Assembly: GCA_937996535.1 (NCBI GenBank)
Contig: CALKVF010000110.1
Coordinates: forward strand, 1 to 64,000
DNA from: an uncultured Novosphingobium sp.
GTDB lineage: Bacteria > Pseudomonadota > Alphaproteobacteria > Sphingomonadales > Sphingomonadaceae
Reading direction: 5' to 3'
Length of the DNA: 64,000 nucleotides
Position 1 is the stretch's first letter. Each line of letters opens with the position of its first letter. The translations under genes and the position numbers were made by a program. The notes beneath the pieces were generated by a model. It worked only from the letters and a program-made list of their open reading frames with translations, had not been told where the DNA came from and ran no database searches. Below are positions 17,676-25,496 of the stretch, piece after piece.

Positions 17676-19088
17676 TTACAGGCCGACAGACAACGAAAAG
17701 ACCTGCTCGCGGTCGCCCTTGCGGCTGACGAGCGGCAGGCTGAAATCAAACCGGACGCTGCCGATCGGTGTTGGCCAGCGCACCCCGATGCCGATCGCGA
17801 TGCGCGGCGCGGCGCTGTCGGCCTCAAGCGTTTCGCCCGGCAGCAGGCGCGCGCGATTGAGCCCAAAGGCCGATCCCGCCTCAATATACATGCTCGGGCG
17901 CAATTCGTTGCGGCCAAGATAGCCGCCGACATGGCCGACCAACTCGGCCCGCGCGGTGTAGAAATAGGTGCCCCCGACACTGGCCCTGAGCGCCCCAGCC
18001 GGCGCGCTGGCGGTAAGGCGCGGCGCGACCCCGCGCAGATCGAACCCGCGCAGGCTCTGCCCGCCAAGGTAGAACCGGTCGAACACCGGCGCGCCGGTGC
18101 CGCCAAGTTTGGTGATCACCCCGCCTTCGACCGTGGTCGCGATGCTCCACTCCTCGCCATATTGGACATGGCGCTCGAACCCGGCCTCGGACTTCAAATA
18201 TTGCAGCGAACCGCGCCGTGCGACGATCCGTTCGCCCAGGTGCAGCCGGTAGCCGTGGCGCGGATCGACCGGACTGTCGCGCCGATCAAGCGCCAGCGAC
18301 AGCGCCCATTCCGCCCGGTTGCCGCGCCCCAGTTCGCCGCAGACGATCCCGGTGTAGATTGCCGCATCGCACGGCTGGCCGCGCTGGCTCAGGCGGAACT
18401 CCTCGCGCGCCAGACGCAGGCTGGTGAACACCGAAAAGCTGCGCGAAACCGCATGGCTCAGCCCCACTTCGGCCCCGACCGCGCGCTGCTCGAACGGCGA
18501 TGCCCCATAGTCATCGGTGAAGCCCAGCGCCCGTTCCCGCAAGGCAAAGGCCGTGGCCGAAAAGCTGGTGCGCTTGCCGAGGAACGGCGTGGCCGACAGC
18601 CCGGCCGCCGCTTCCCAGCGCAGCGCAGAATAGCTGACCGTGGCTGAGATCTGCCGCCCGCTTTCGGCAAAGTTGCGGGTCAACTGCGCCTTCAGGCGGA
18701 ACCGCTCAACCGTGGAATAGCCCGCCGACAGGGTCAGCCCTCCGCGTGACAGGCTGATGGCCGGTTCCTCGGTCAGTCCGGCATGATCGCTGTCTACGCC
18801 GGCGCCCGGTTCCAGCTCATCCGGGACAGTATCCGCCGGCGGCGGCTCGCCCACTTCAAGCGCCCCGCCAAATTGCGGAACCGGCAGCATCAGGCGGCCA
18901 GCTACCCGGCCCGGCTGGCTGACGGCAAGGCCCACCGGATCGCGCGGCCCGCGCAGGCACAACGTTGCCGGATCGATCAGGTCGCCATGCCCCGCCCCCA
19001 GCACCGAACAGATCGCAGCAGTGCTTCCCACGGTCACTTCGCGGCCCAGCAAGCCGAGCCCGGGACCAAGAAGCGCTGCGATCATCAT
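17676..19088 (-). CDS. Omp85/BamA-like outer membrane barrel without POTRA domains
   Basis: The C-terminal 355 residues (about 115-470) look like an Omp85/surface-antigen 16-strand barrel. The family motif FYLGGQSLRGF (339-349) and the DSPVDPRHGYRL strand-turn (271-282) are present, and the final strands include VRFDFSLPL. The first 110 residues are low-complexity, rich in Gly, Pro and acidic residues. They do not look like the alpha-beta POTRA repeats that BamA, TamA and TpsB proteins use to bind substrates. The N-terminus is not a strong signal peptide, so the start could be misjudged. ATG 19088 directly abuts the HlyD stop. The gene is last in the operon LuxR-ABC-HlyD-barrel, which suggests a role at the outer membrane for the second type I system. 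That role is inferred. Confidence 0.75.
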   Translation of the reverse strand: MMIAALLGPGLGLLGREVTVGSTAAICSVLGAGHGDLIDPATLCLRGPRDPVGLAVSQPGRVAGRLMLPVPQFGGALEVGEPPPADTVPDELEPGAGVDSDHAGLTEEPAISLSRGGLTLSAGYSTVERFRLKAQLTRNFAESGRQISATVSYSALRWEAAAGLSATPFLGKRTSFSATAFALRERALGFTDDYGASPFEQRAVGAEVGLSHAVSRSFSVFTSLRLAREEFRLSQRGQPCDAAIYTGIVCGELGRGNRAEWALSLALDRRDSPVDPRHGYRLHLGERIVARRGSLQYLKSEAGFERHVQYGEEWSIATTVEGGVITKLGGTGAPVFDRFYLGGQSLRGFDLRGVAPRLTASAPAGALRASVGGTYFYTARAELVGHVGGYLGRNELRPSMYIEAGSAFGLNRARLLPGETLEADSAAPRIAIGIGVRWPTPIGSVRFDFSLPLVSRKGDREQVFSLSVGL

Positions 19089-20453
19089 CTATGATTCCCG
19101 GAATGCCCTGCGGAAACTGTCCTGAAGTGGTTGGATTATGTACTGAAATAACGAGCGCGCGCCAGTGTCGATGAACACTTCGGCCGGCATCCCCGAAATC
19201 AGGTGGACCCCGTGCAGCTTGTCCAGCTCGCCGCGATCCAGCTCGATCTTGACCTTGTAGTAGAGCGAACGCGACTGTTCATCGAACGTCGCATCGGTGC
19301 TGACTTCGCGCACCGTGCCGCGCAGCAGCGGCACCACGCGGGTCTTGTAGGGCATCAGCCGCACTTCGGCTTCCAGCCCCTTGTGCACCACGTCGATGTC
19401 GGTAGCCCTGAGCCGCGCGGCGACCAGCACCTTGCCGCCCGTCGGCACGATATCGAGCAGCGGCTGCCCCGGCGAAAGCACCGCGCCCGGTGTGATCAGG
19501 CGCAGGTTCTCGACCGTGCCGGCAACCGGGGCGGCGATCTGCTGGCGGCGCTGGATATCGCTGCTGACCTTGAGCTTTTCGCGCAGGTCCACCAGGTTCA
19601 TCTGCACTTCGCGCTGCTGCGCGGCGGCATCGTTGGCAAGCTGGCCTTGCAGATAGGTGATCTGGGCGCGGTTTTCAGCGAGCGATCCCTGCAATCGCGC
19701 GACATTGCCCGCAAACTGGCTGCGCTGCCCGGCGGCCACTGCCTGCTGGCGCTGCAAGGTCTGGAGGCGCGAATACCGCTCAAGCCCTTCATCGACCAGC
19801 GAGGCGACGCTGCCCGCCTCATCGGCCAGCAGGCGCTCCTGATCGCCCAGCGCGGTCATCTGCGCGCGGTTGCTGGCGATCTCCGCAAAGGCCTGGGTCT
19901 GGCGCTGACGCAGGATCGCCGCCTGTTCAACCACCCCGCGCCGGCGCGTGGCGAACACCGAATTGGAGGCTGCGATAATCGAGCCGACCGCCGGGTCCGA
20001 GGCCTGGCTGAGCAGTTCAGGCGGATAGGCGATCGTGGCGGCGCCAAGGCGCTCTGCCGTCAGCCGCGCATCTTGTGCCAGCAGGGTCATGTAGGCGATC
20101 CGCACCGCCGAATCGCGCGCATCGGACTGGGTCGTATCGAGCTGGATCAGCGGCTGCCCGGCCTGCACCAACTGGCCCTCATGGACCAGGAACCGGGCAA
20201 TGATCCCGCCTTCAAGGTGCTGGACCGTGCGCCGCCCGCCGCCATCGGCCTCCAGCACGCCGGAGGCGACAGCCGCGCTGTTGAGCGGCGCCACCGCCCC
20301 CCACAGCGCGAACACCGCCACGAACGCGGCCAGCGCGCCATAGGCCAGCCGCTTTTGCCGGCGCACATCCGGCCGGGGCAGCGCCAGTGGCCCGCCCTGC
20401 GGAACCGGAACCGGCAACTGCCCGGTGGATGCGCCCGTGATTGCCCTGGTCAT
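19089..20453 (-). CDS. HlyD/PrtE-type membrane fusion protein of the second type I system
   Basis: This 454-residue adaptor has a cytosolic N-terminus of about 40 residues and one membrane helix (about 35-60, YGALAAFVAVFALWGAVAPL). A biotinyl-lipoyl-like half-motif follows (LVHEGQLVQAGQPLIQLD), then a long coiled coil (about 120-295), the second half (QIAAPVAGTVENL), and a C-terminal beta domain ending IQPLQDSFRRAFRES. The start overlaps the upstream ABC gene stop by four bases, and the stop touches the barrel gene start. It should bridge the PrtD-type ABC protein and an outer membrane TolC, most likely the one encoded at 23861-25285. Confidence 0.92.
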   Translation of the reverse strand: MTRAITGASTGQLPVPVPQGGPLALPRPDVRRQKRLAYGALAAFVAVFALWGAVAPLNSAAVASGVLEADGGGRRTVQHLEGGIIARFLVHEGQLVQAGQPLIQLDTTQSDARDSAVRIAYMTLLAQDARLTAERLGAATIAYPPELLSQASDPAVGSIIAASNSVFATRRRGVVEQAAILRQRQTQAFAEIASNRAQMTALGDQERLLADEAGSVASLVDEGLERYSRLQTLQRQQAVAAGQRSQFAGNVARLQGSLAENRAQITYLQGQLANDAAAQQREVQMNLVDLREKLKVSSDIQRRQQIAAPVAGTVENLRLITPGAVLSPGQPLLDIVPTGGKVLVAARLRATDIDVVHKGLEAEVRLMPYKTRVVPLLRGTVREVSTDATFDEQSRSLYYKVKIELDRGELDKLHGVHLISGMPAEVFIDTGARSLFQYIIQPLQDSFRRAFRES

Positions 20454-22249
20454 TTCGCTGCTCCTCCGGAAACCGGCAAGGGTTGCTGCGGCGGCACCAT
20501 CCGCGCGCGGGGTTGGCTGGCTGGCGCTGGCTGCGCCAGGGGCTGCTGCTCGCCGGTAAGGATCCGCATCACAGCGGCGGCCGGGCCGAAATTCGCCACC
20601 CGGCCTTCGCGCATCACCAAGAGCTTGTCGGCCAGTTGCAGCATGTTGCTACGGTGAGACACCACCACAGTGGTGATCCGCGCTTTCTTGAGCCGCACCA
20701 GCGCGGCGGCCAGCGCGGTATCGCCCTTGGCATCAAGGCTGGCATTGGGCTCATCGAGCACGACGAAGCACGGGCTGCCATAGAGCGCGCGGGCCAGCCC
20801 GATGCGCTGGCGCTGCCCGCCCGACAGCTGATAGCCGCCATCGGTCAAAGTGCAGTCATACCCGCCGCTGAGCTGCAGGATCATGTCATGACAATCGGCC
20901 AGCTTGGCCGCGGCCACCACTTCGGCATCGGTGGCATCGGGGCGAAACCGGGCGATATTGTCACGGATCGTTCCGGGCAGCAGTTCGACGTCCTGCGGCA
21001 GGTAGCCGACATAGCGGCCGAAATCGGCGCGCTTCCAGTCAAAGGTATCGGCCCCGTCGAGCCGCACGTTCCCAGCCGATGGCTTGTTCACGCCGACCAG
21101 CGTCCGCGCGAGCGTGGTCTTGCCCGAAGCCGAAGGGCCGATGATCGCCAGCATGGTGCCCGGTTCGATCCCGAAGCTCACCCCGCGCAGGATCGGCGGC
21201 CCGCCGGCGGGAACGAAGGTCAGCCCCTCAACCGTCAGCGCGCCCGATGGCGCGGGCAGTTCCATGTCGCCGCCGCGCAGCGCCGGCTGCCGGCTGAACT
21301 TGGCCAGCCGCTGGAGCCCGTCGCGGGCCAGCACGAACTGCTTCCAATAGGTCATCGAAGCTTCGATCGGGGCGAGCAATCGCGCCGAGATGATCGAGGC
21401 CGCAATCAGCGCCCCGCCGGTCAGTTGCAGATCGAGCACCAGCAAGGCGCCCGTGCCGAGCAGCGCAACCTGAATCCCCGTGCGCACGAATTTGGTCAGC
21501 GCGAGGATCCGGCTGGTGAACTCCTGCGTTGCTTCGTTGGCCGCAGCTTCCTCGCCAAAGCCGTTGCTCCAGCGGGCCACGGTGTGATCGGCCATGCCCA
21601 TCGCGGTGATCGCTTCGCTGTTGCGGATCAGGCATTCGGCAAATTGCTGGTTCGCGGTGGCTTGCTGCTGTGCGGCGCTGATCGCCTGCCGGGTCGAACT
21701 TTCGACATACCAGGTCAGGAACAGCAGGATCCCCGCGCCCAGCGCGCAGATCAGCCCGAACCACGGGTTGAGCATGAACACCACCACCACGTAGAGCGGC
21801 ACCCACAGCATATCGAGCAGGTTGAACAGCGTCGGACTGCCGACGAAGCTCTTGACCCGCGACAGTTCGCGCAGCGCCTCAAGCCGGCTTTCGGCCGCCA
21901 TTCCGCGCGGATCGAGCGAGCGATCGAGCAGCACCGGCCCCAGCCGCAGCGAAAACCAGGTGGCCGCGCGCGAGGCGGTCTGCTGGCGCATCGCCTCCAT
22001 CAGCGAACTGAGCGCGACCGCCATGATCACCGCCAGAGTGAGATAGAACAAGGTATCCTTGCTCTGGCTGCTGAGCACCCGGTCATAGATCTGCATGGTG
22101 TAGAGCGAGACGGCGAGCGTCATCACATTGACCACGCCCGAGAAGATCAGCAGCGGCCGCGCCAGCGCGAGGACCGGGCCAAGGTTCGCGCCCAGCGCGT
22201 CGTTTGCGGCGGGCGCATTGCCCACCAGCTTGCGCAGGAAGGCGATCAT
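20450..22249 (-). CDS. PrtD-type type I secretion permease/ATPase
   Basis: This 599-residue ABC half-transporter belongs to the PrtD/AprD group. It lacks a C39-like domain and starts directly with a short cytosolic segment and the membrane domain (about 30-330). The ATPase domain has Walker A GPSASGKTT, signature LSGGQRQRIGLARAL and Walker B CFVVLDEPNASLD. Such proteins export RTX proteins with uncleaved C-terminal signals. The gene overlaps the LuxR gene upstream and the HlyD gene downstream by four bases each (ATGA). The nearest candidate substrate is the RTX protein at 25497-27671. The C-terminal 35 residues are Pro/Gln-rich. Confidence 0.93.
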   Translation of the reverse strand: MIAFLRKLVGNAPAANDALGANLGPVLALARPLLIFSGVVNVMTLAVSLYTMQIYDRVLSSQSKDTLFYLTLAVIMAVALSSLMEAMRQQTASRAATWFSLRLGPVLLDRSLDPRGMAAESRLEALRELSRVKSFVGSPTLFNLLDMLWVPLYVVVVFMLNPWFGLICALGAGILLFLTWYVESSTRQAISAAQQQATANQQFAECLIRNSEAITAMGMADHTVARWSNGFGEEAAANEATQEFTSRILALTKFVRTGIQVALLGTGALLVLDLQLTGGALIAASIISARLLAPIEASMTYWKQFVLARDGLQRLAKFSRQPALRGGDMELPAPSGALTVEGLTFVPAGGPPILRGVSFGIEPGTMLAIIGPSASGKTTLARTLVGVNKPSAGNVRLDGADTFDWKRADFGRYVGYLPQDVELLPGTIRDNIARFRPDATDAEVVAAAKLADCHDMILQLSGGYDCTLTDGGYQLSGGQRQRIGLARALYGSPCFVVLDEPNASLDAKGDTALAAALVRLKKARITTVVVSHRSNMLQLADKLLVMREGRVANFGPAAAVMRILTGEQQPLAQPAPASQPRARMVPPQQPLPVSGGAAK

Positions 22250-23493
22250 CGCCCGATACCCCCGGCATCGGCCAGCGCGGGCGCTGGCGCGCTATCGTGC
22301 AGCGGCAGCGCGAGGCTGGAGATCAGGCTGGCCAGCTCCATCTGGCGGCTGACCCCGAGCTTCGAGCGCACCCGCTTGAGATAGGTCCGCGCGGTTTCCT
22401 CTGAAATCCCGCAGCCCGAAGCGGCATCGCCGATGTTGCTGGAGCGCAGGAAGCGCCCGAGGAACTTCTGTTCGGACGGGAGCAGGCCCAGCGCCTGCAA
22501 CAGCAGCGGCGAGGCGTCGACCTTGCCCGGCGAGAGCACGATCATCATCGCCGAGCGCGGCGCGCTGCCGCACTGGCGCGGCGATGGCGGGACGATCTGG
22601 ACCAGCCGCCAATCGCCCGAGGGGCCATCGATCCGCACCACGTCCTGCCCGCCAGCCGCGCCACCCGCCCCAGCCGCATGGCGCACCGCGGCGCGCAGTT
22701 CGCGGGTGGCAGCGGCATTGGGGCAGCCGATCGCGCCATCGGGATTGCGCAGCAGCCAGCGCCGCTCGGCCATCATCGCCTCGGCCGCCGCATTGGTGAA
22801 CAGCGGACGGCAATCGGCGTCCATCAGCAGCATCGGCAGCGACACCCGATCGAACATCGCCTCAAGCATCGCAGTCTGCTGCGCCTGACGTGAGAGATTG
22901 GCCCGCACCAGCCCGTGTTCAACGAAGATCGGCACCAGCTTGTCCACCCCGCTGCGCTCGGCGCGGGTCAAGGCTGGCGCGCCCGCTGCCTTGAAGAACA
23001 GCCCCCGCACCGCCACGCCGTTGACCTGCGTATGGATCGCAAAGGCTGGCCCCAGCCGCGCGACAAAGGCGCTGCCCGTATCAAGCGGCAAAGCGCCGCC
23101 GGTTTCAGGCTGCACCGCCGCCGCATCAGGCCGCGCCCAAACGGCTTCGGCATGGGCCAGCAGATGCCGGGTGAGCTCAGGATTTCCGCGCGCCTCGTCA
23201 AACCCGATGAGATAGGCATGGTTACCGCCAATCGGGGGCGGCAAGGTCAGCACGACGATCGCCGCAACGATGCCCTGCGCCGTCAGGCACGAACACCACG
23301 CAAGATCGGGGGCGGCTTCGAATTCGACGGGATGGCAGGCCAGAGGACGCGGCGCGGCAAAGCCGAACACCGAACCGCCCGCGCTGTCGCAGCGCGGATC
23401 GCCCGGCAACTCGCCGAAGTCATCGCCTTCGCAGATTTCGCTATCGCTAAGCCTGGAGCCGGCATCGAAGCCGACAGAGCCATCCGAAATCAT
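22246..23493 (-). CDS. LuxR-type regulator heading the second type I secretion operon
   Basis: This 415-residue protein has a C-terminal LuxR helix-turn-helix (about 335-395, including ISEETARTYLKRVRSK). A middle PAS-like segment precedes it (MLMDADCRPLFTNAAAEAMM). It has no receiver domain. It is the first gene of a four-gene operon and overlaps the ABC gene by four bases, so regulator and secretion machine are made together and may be autoregulated. ATG 23493 is preferred because AGGGG is six bases upstream; ATG 23499 is in frame but too close to that site. The HTH is similar to that of the LuxR gene at 92-835. Confidence 0.85.
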   Translation of the reverse strand: MISDGSVGFDAGSRLSDSEICEGDDFGELPGDPRCDSAGGSVFGFAAPRPLACHPVEFEAAPDLAWCSCLTAQGIVAAIVVLTLPPPIGGNHAYLIGFDEARGNPELTRHLLAHAEAVWARPDAAAVQPETGGALPLDTGSAFVARLGPAFAIHTQVNGVAVRGLFFKAAGAPALTRAERSGVDKLVPIFVEHGLVRANLSRQAQQTAMLEAMFDRVSLPMLLMDADCRPLFTNAAAEAMMAERRWLLRNPDGAIGCPNAAATRELRAAVRHAAGAGGAAGGQDVVRIDGPSGDWRLVQIVPPSPRQCGSAPRSAMMIVLSPGKVDASPLLLQALGLLPSEQKFLGRFLRSSNIGDAASGCGISEETARTYLKRVRSKLGVSRQMELASLISSLALPLHDSAPAPALADAGGIGR

Positions 23494-23860
23494 GTCCATC
23501 CCCTGTCACTGCATACCCGCTCCCACGCTCATCGCGTGAAGCGGACCCGACTGAATGCACGACCGAAGTGATGGCTCCGCCCAGTCAGACCAGCTGACGG
23601 GCGCCCGGATTTTTTCTTGTTGTTAGTCGAGAGATCGACAGCCTGGCGAAATCCGCAAACGACAGAAAGTCACCAATATCGAAAGTGTTATGGTGAATCC
23701 CCTAGCCCCGTCCAGCCCCCGTCCACCCATTGCTCCAAGGGTATGCCCGTATGGTTATATGTCCGCTGGCGGGGGCTGCGATAGCATCGCCGGTCTGATC
23801 CGTTCAGGGGTCAGGTGCAGTCGCGGGCAAGTCGTCTCGCCGTGTCGGGCGGAGGAAACC
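23494..23860. other. Divergent promoter region between the second secretion operon and tolC
   Basis: This stretch of 367 bases between divergently transcribed genes should contain both promoters. It includes a T run near 23611 and an inverted repeat GTCGA-GAGA-TCGAC at 23627-23640. Open frame continues upstream of the tolC start to about 23690, but no good ribosome site supports using it. Confidence 0.5.
23627..23640. promoter_or_regulatory. Inverted repeat GTCGA-GAGA-TCGAC, candidate operator
   Basis: Perfect five-base arms around a four-base centre lie about 134 bases upstream of the LuxR gene and 220 bases upstream of tolC. A regulator site is plausible by position only. Confidence 0.25.
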
Positions 23861-25285
23861 ATGAGCCGTGAGATCAAGATGGGGCACTGTGGCAAGTCCG
23901 GCGCGCGCCGGCTCTGCATCTGGGCTGGCGCCGCGGCGTTGCTGACCCCGCTGGCGATGCCGGCGGCGGGACAGGTCGCGCCGCGCCCGGTCCCCAGCCC
24001 GGCAGCCCGCCCAGCCGCATCGGGCATGACCGCGCTGGTCGCCGAAGTGGTGCGCACCAATCCCGAAATCGATGCCCAGCGCAATCAGGTGCGCGGGCTC
24101 GAAGCGCGGCTCTCCTCCGCGCGCGCCGCCGCCCTGCCAGATGTCACTGCGAACGGGCAGGTCCAGCGCCGCAAGATCGACGTCAAGAACGGCGGACAGG
24201 GCGACAGCGAATTCACCTCCGGCCAAGGAACGGTCGAAGGGCGGCTGCAATTGTTCGACGGTCGGCGCACCGCCAACAGCATCAAGCTGGCCGAACAGGA
24301 ACTGGCCTCTGGCCTCGCGGGCTATCACGGCAAGGTGTCCGATGTGCTACTCGACCTGCTGGTCGCAGCCGCCGATGTCCACCGCGACGAGGCGATCCGC
24401 GGCTACACCGACCTGCAAAGCGATGCCATCGCCGCGCAATTGCGCGCGATCGGCCGGCGCTTTGAAGTGGGCGAGGCAACTCAGACCGATCAGGCGCTCG
24501 CCCGCGCGCGCTTGGCCACGGCGCAAACCGCGATCATCGCCGCGAACGAGGCACTGGGCATCAGCCGCAGCGCCTTTGTCCGCGTGGCCGGGCGCGCACC
24601 CGGCGCGGTGCCCGATCTGCCCGATCTCGCGCCACTGCCTGCCAACCTTGCCGCCGCGCAGGCGCTCGCCGTGGCGAACAATCCGCGCGTGCGCGCCGCC
24701 CGGCGCAGCGCGATTGCCGCCAAATATGGAGTCGCCGCCGCCAAGGGCGCGCTACTGCCGCACATGGATGCCGTGGCCGGATACGAATACCTGACCGGCG
24801 GGGTCGCCAACCTGTTCACCGGCAAACTCCCGAACGACCGCTCGGCGGCCTATGGCGGGGTCGAAGTGAACGTGCCGCTGTTCCGTCCGCGCACCTATGC
24901 CGACATTCGGCGCTATGACGGCCTCCACGCCCAGCGCCTGTCGGAATTTTCCGCCGCGCAGCGCAATGCCGCCGATCAGGCCACAGCGGCCTGGACCCAG
25001 TGGCAGTCGGCGCTGGCAACGATCGAGGCGGCCCGGGTTGCCGTGGCCGCAACCGAGCAGGCTGCCGAAGGCGTGCGGCGCGAATGGAACATCGGCAACC
25101 GCACGCTGGTTGAGGTGCTCGATGCCCAGAACGAGCTGCTGAGCGCGCGAGTCGCGCTGGAGCGGGCGATCCATAATGAATACGTCGGGCGGGCCTCGGT
25201 GCTCGCCGCCGTGGGCGAGCTGAAGCCCGCCGCGATCCGGCAGTCGGCCTATCACGCCGCGCTGCAGCCCCGCCCCACGATCTGA
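23861..25285 (+). CDS. Second TolC-family outer membrane protein
   Basis: This 474-residue protein has a signal peptide with a long basic N-region (hydrophobic core WAGAAALLTPLAMPAAGQ) and the two-fold repeated helical structure of TolC proteins. The late motif is WNIGNRTLVEVLDAQNELL. GGAGGAAACC directly before ATG 23861 fixes the start. The gene runs toward the RTX gene 211 bases downstream and away from the PrtD/HlyD operon. The three elements together make a full PrtD-PrtE-PrtF type machine plus substrate. It is only distantly similar by eye to the TolC at 9743-11179, so each system seems to have its own channel. Confidence 0.9.
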   Translation: MSREIKMGHCGKSGARRLCIWAGAAALLTPLAMPAAGQVAPRPVPSPAARPAASGMTALVAEVVRTNPEIDAQRNQVRGLEARLSSARAAALPDVTANGQVQRRKIDVKNGGQGDSEFTSGQGTVEGRLQLFDGRRTANSIKLAEQELASGLAGYHGKVSDVLLDLLVAAADVHRDEAIRGYTDLQSDAIAAQLRAIGRRFEVGEATQTDQALARARLATAQTAIIAANEALGISRSAFVRVAGRAPGAVPDLPDLAPLPANLAAAQALAVANNPRVRAARRSAIAAKYGVAAAKGALLPHMDAVAGYEYLTGGVANLFTGKLPNDRSAAYGGVEVNVPLFRPRTYADIRRYDGLHAQRLSEFSAAQRNAADQATAAWTQWQSALATIEAARVAVAATEQAAEGVRREWNIGNRTLVEVLDAQNELLSARVALERAIHNEYVGRASVLAAVGELKPAAIRQSAYHAALQPRPTI

Positions 25286-25496
25286 TTTTAGTCCCCTGAT
25301 ATAGATACATAAACGCCGGATCGGCGATCCTGTCCGCGTGTTTCTTTTCGGGTTTGAAAAAACTCTCATCCCATGTCCCCAAGCGGGAATGTGGCGCCCC
25401 CCACGCCAGTCATATCCCTGTGGTCGGTTTCAGGATGGAACCACCGATGCTCCCCATTGGCGGCGCATCGCTACGACCAGGACAGAGGAGCATGAC

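Noticed and set aside
19203..22384. Long plus-strand frames opposite the HlyD and PrtD genes
   Set aside because: The minus-strand frames have clear ABC and adaptor motifs and tight operon overlaps; the plus-strand translations are low-complexity shadows.
23690..23860. An N-terminal extension of the second TolC
   Set aside because: The extension has no signal peptide character or ribosome site. ATG 23861 has GGAGGAAACC directly upstream followed by a proper signal peptide.
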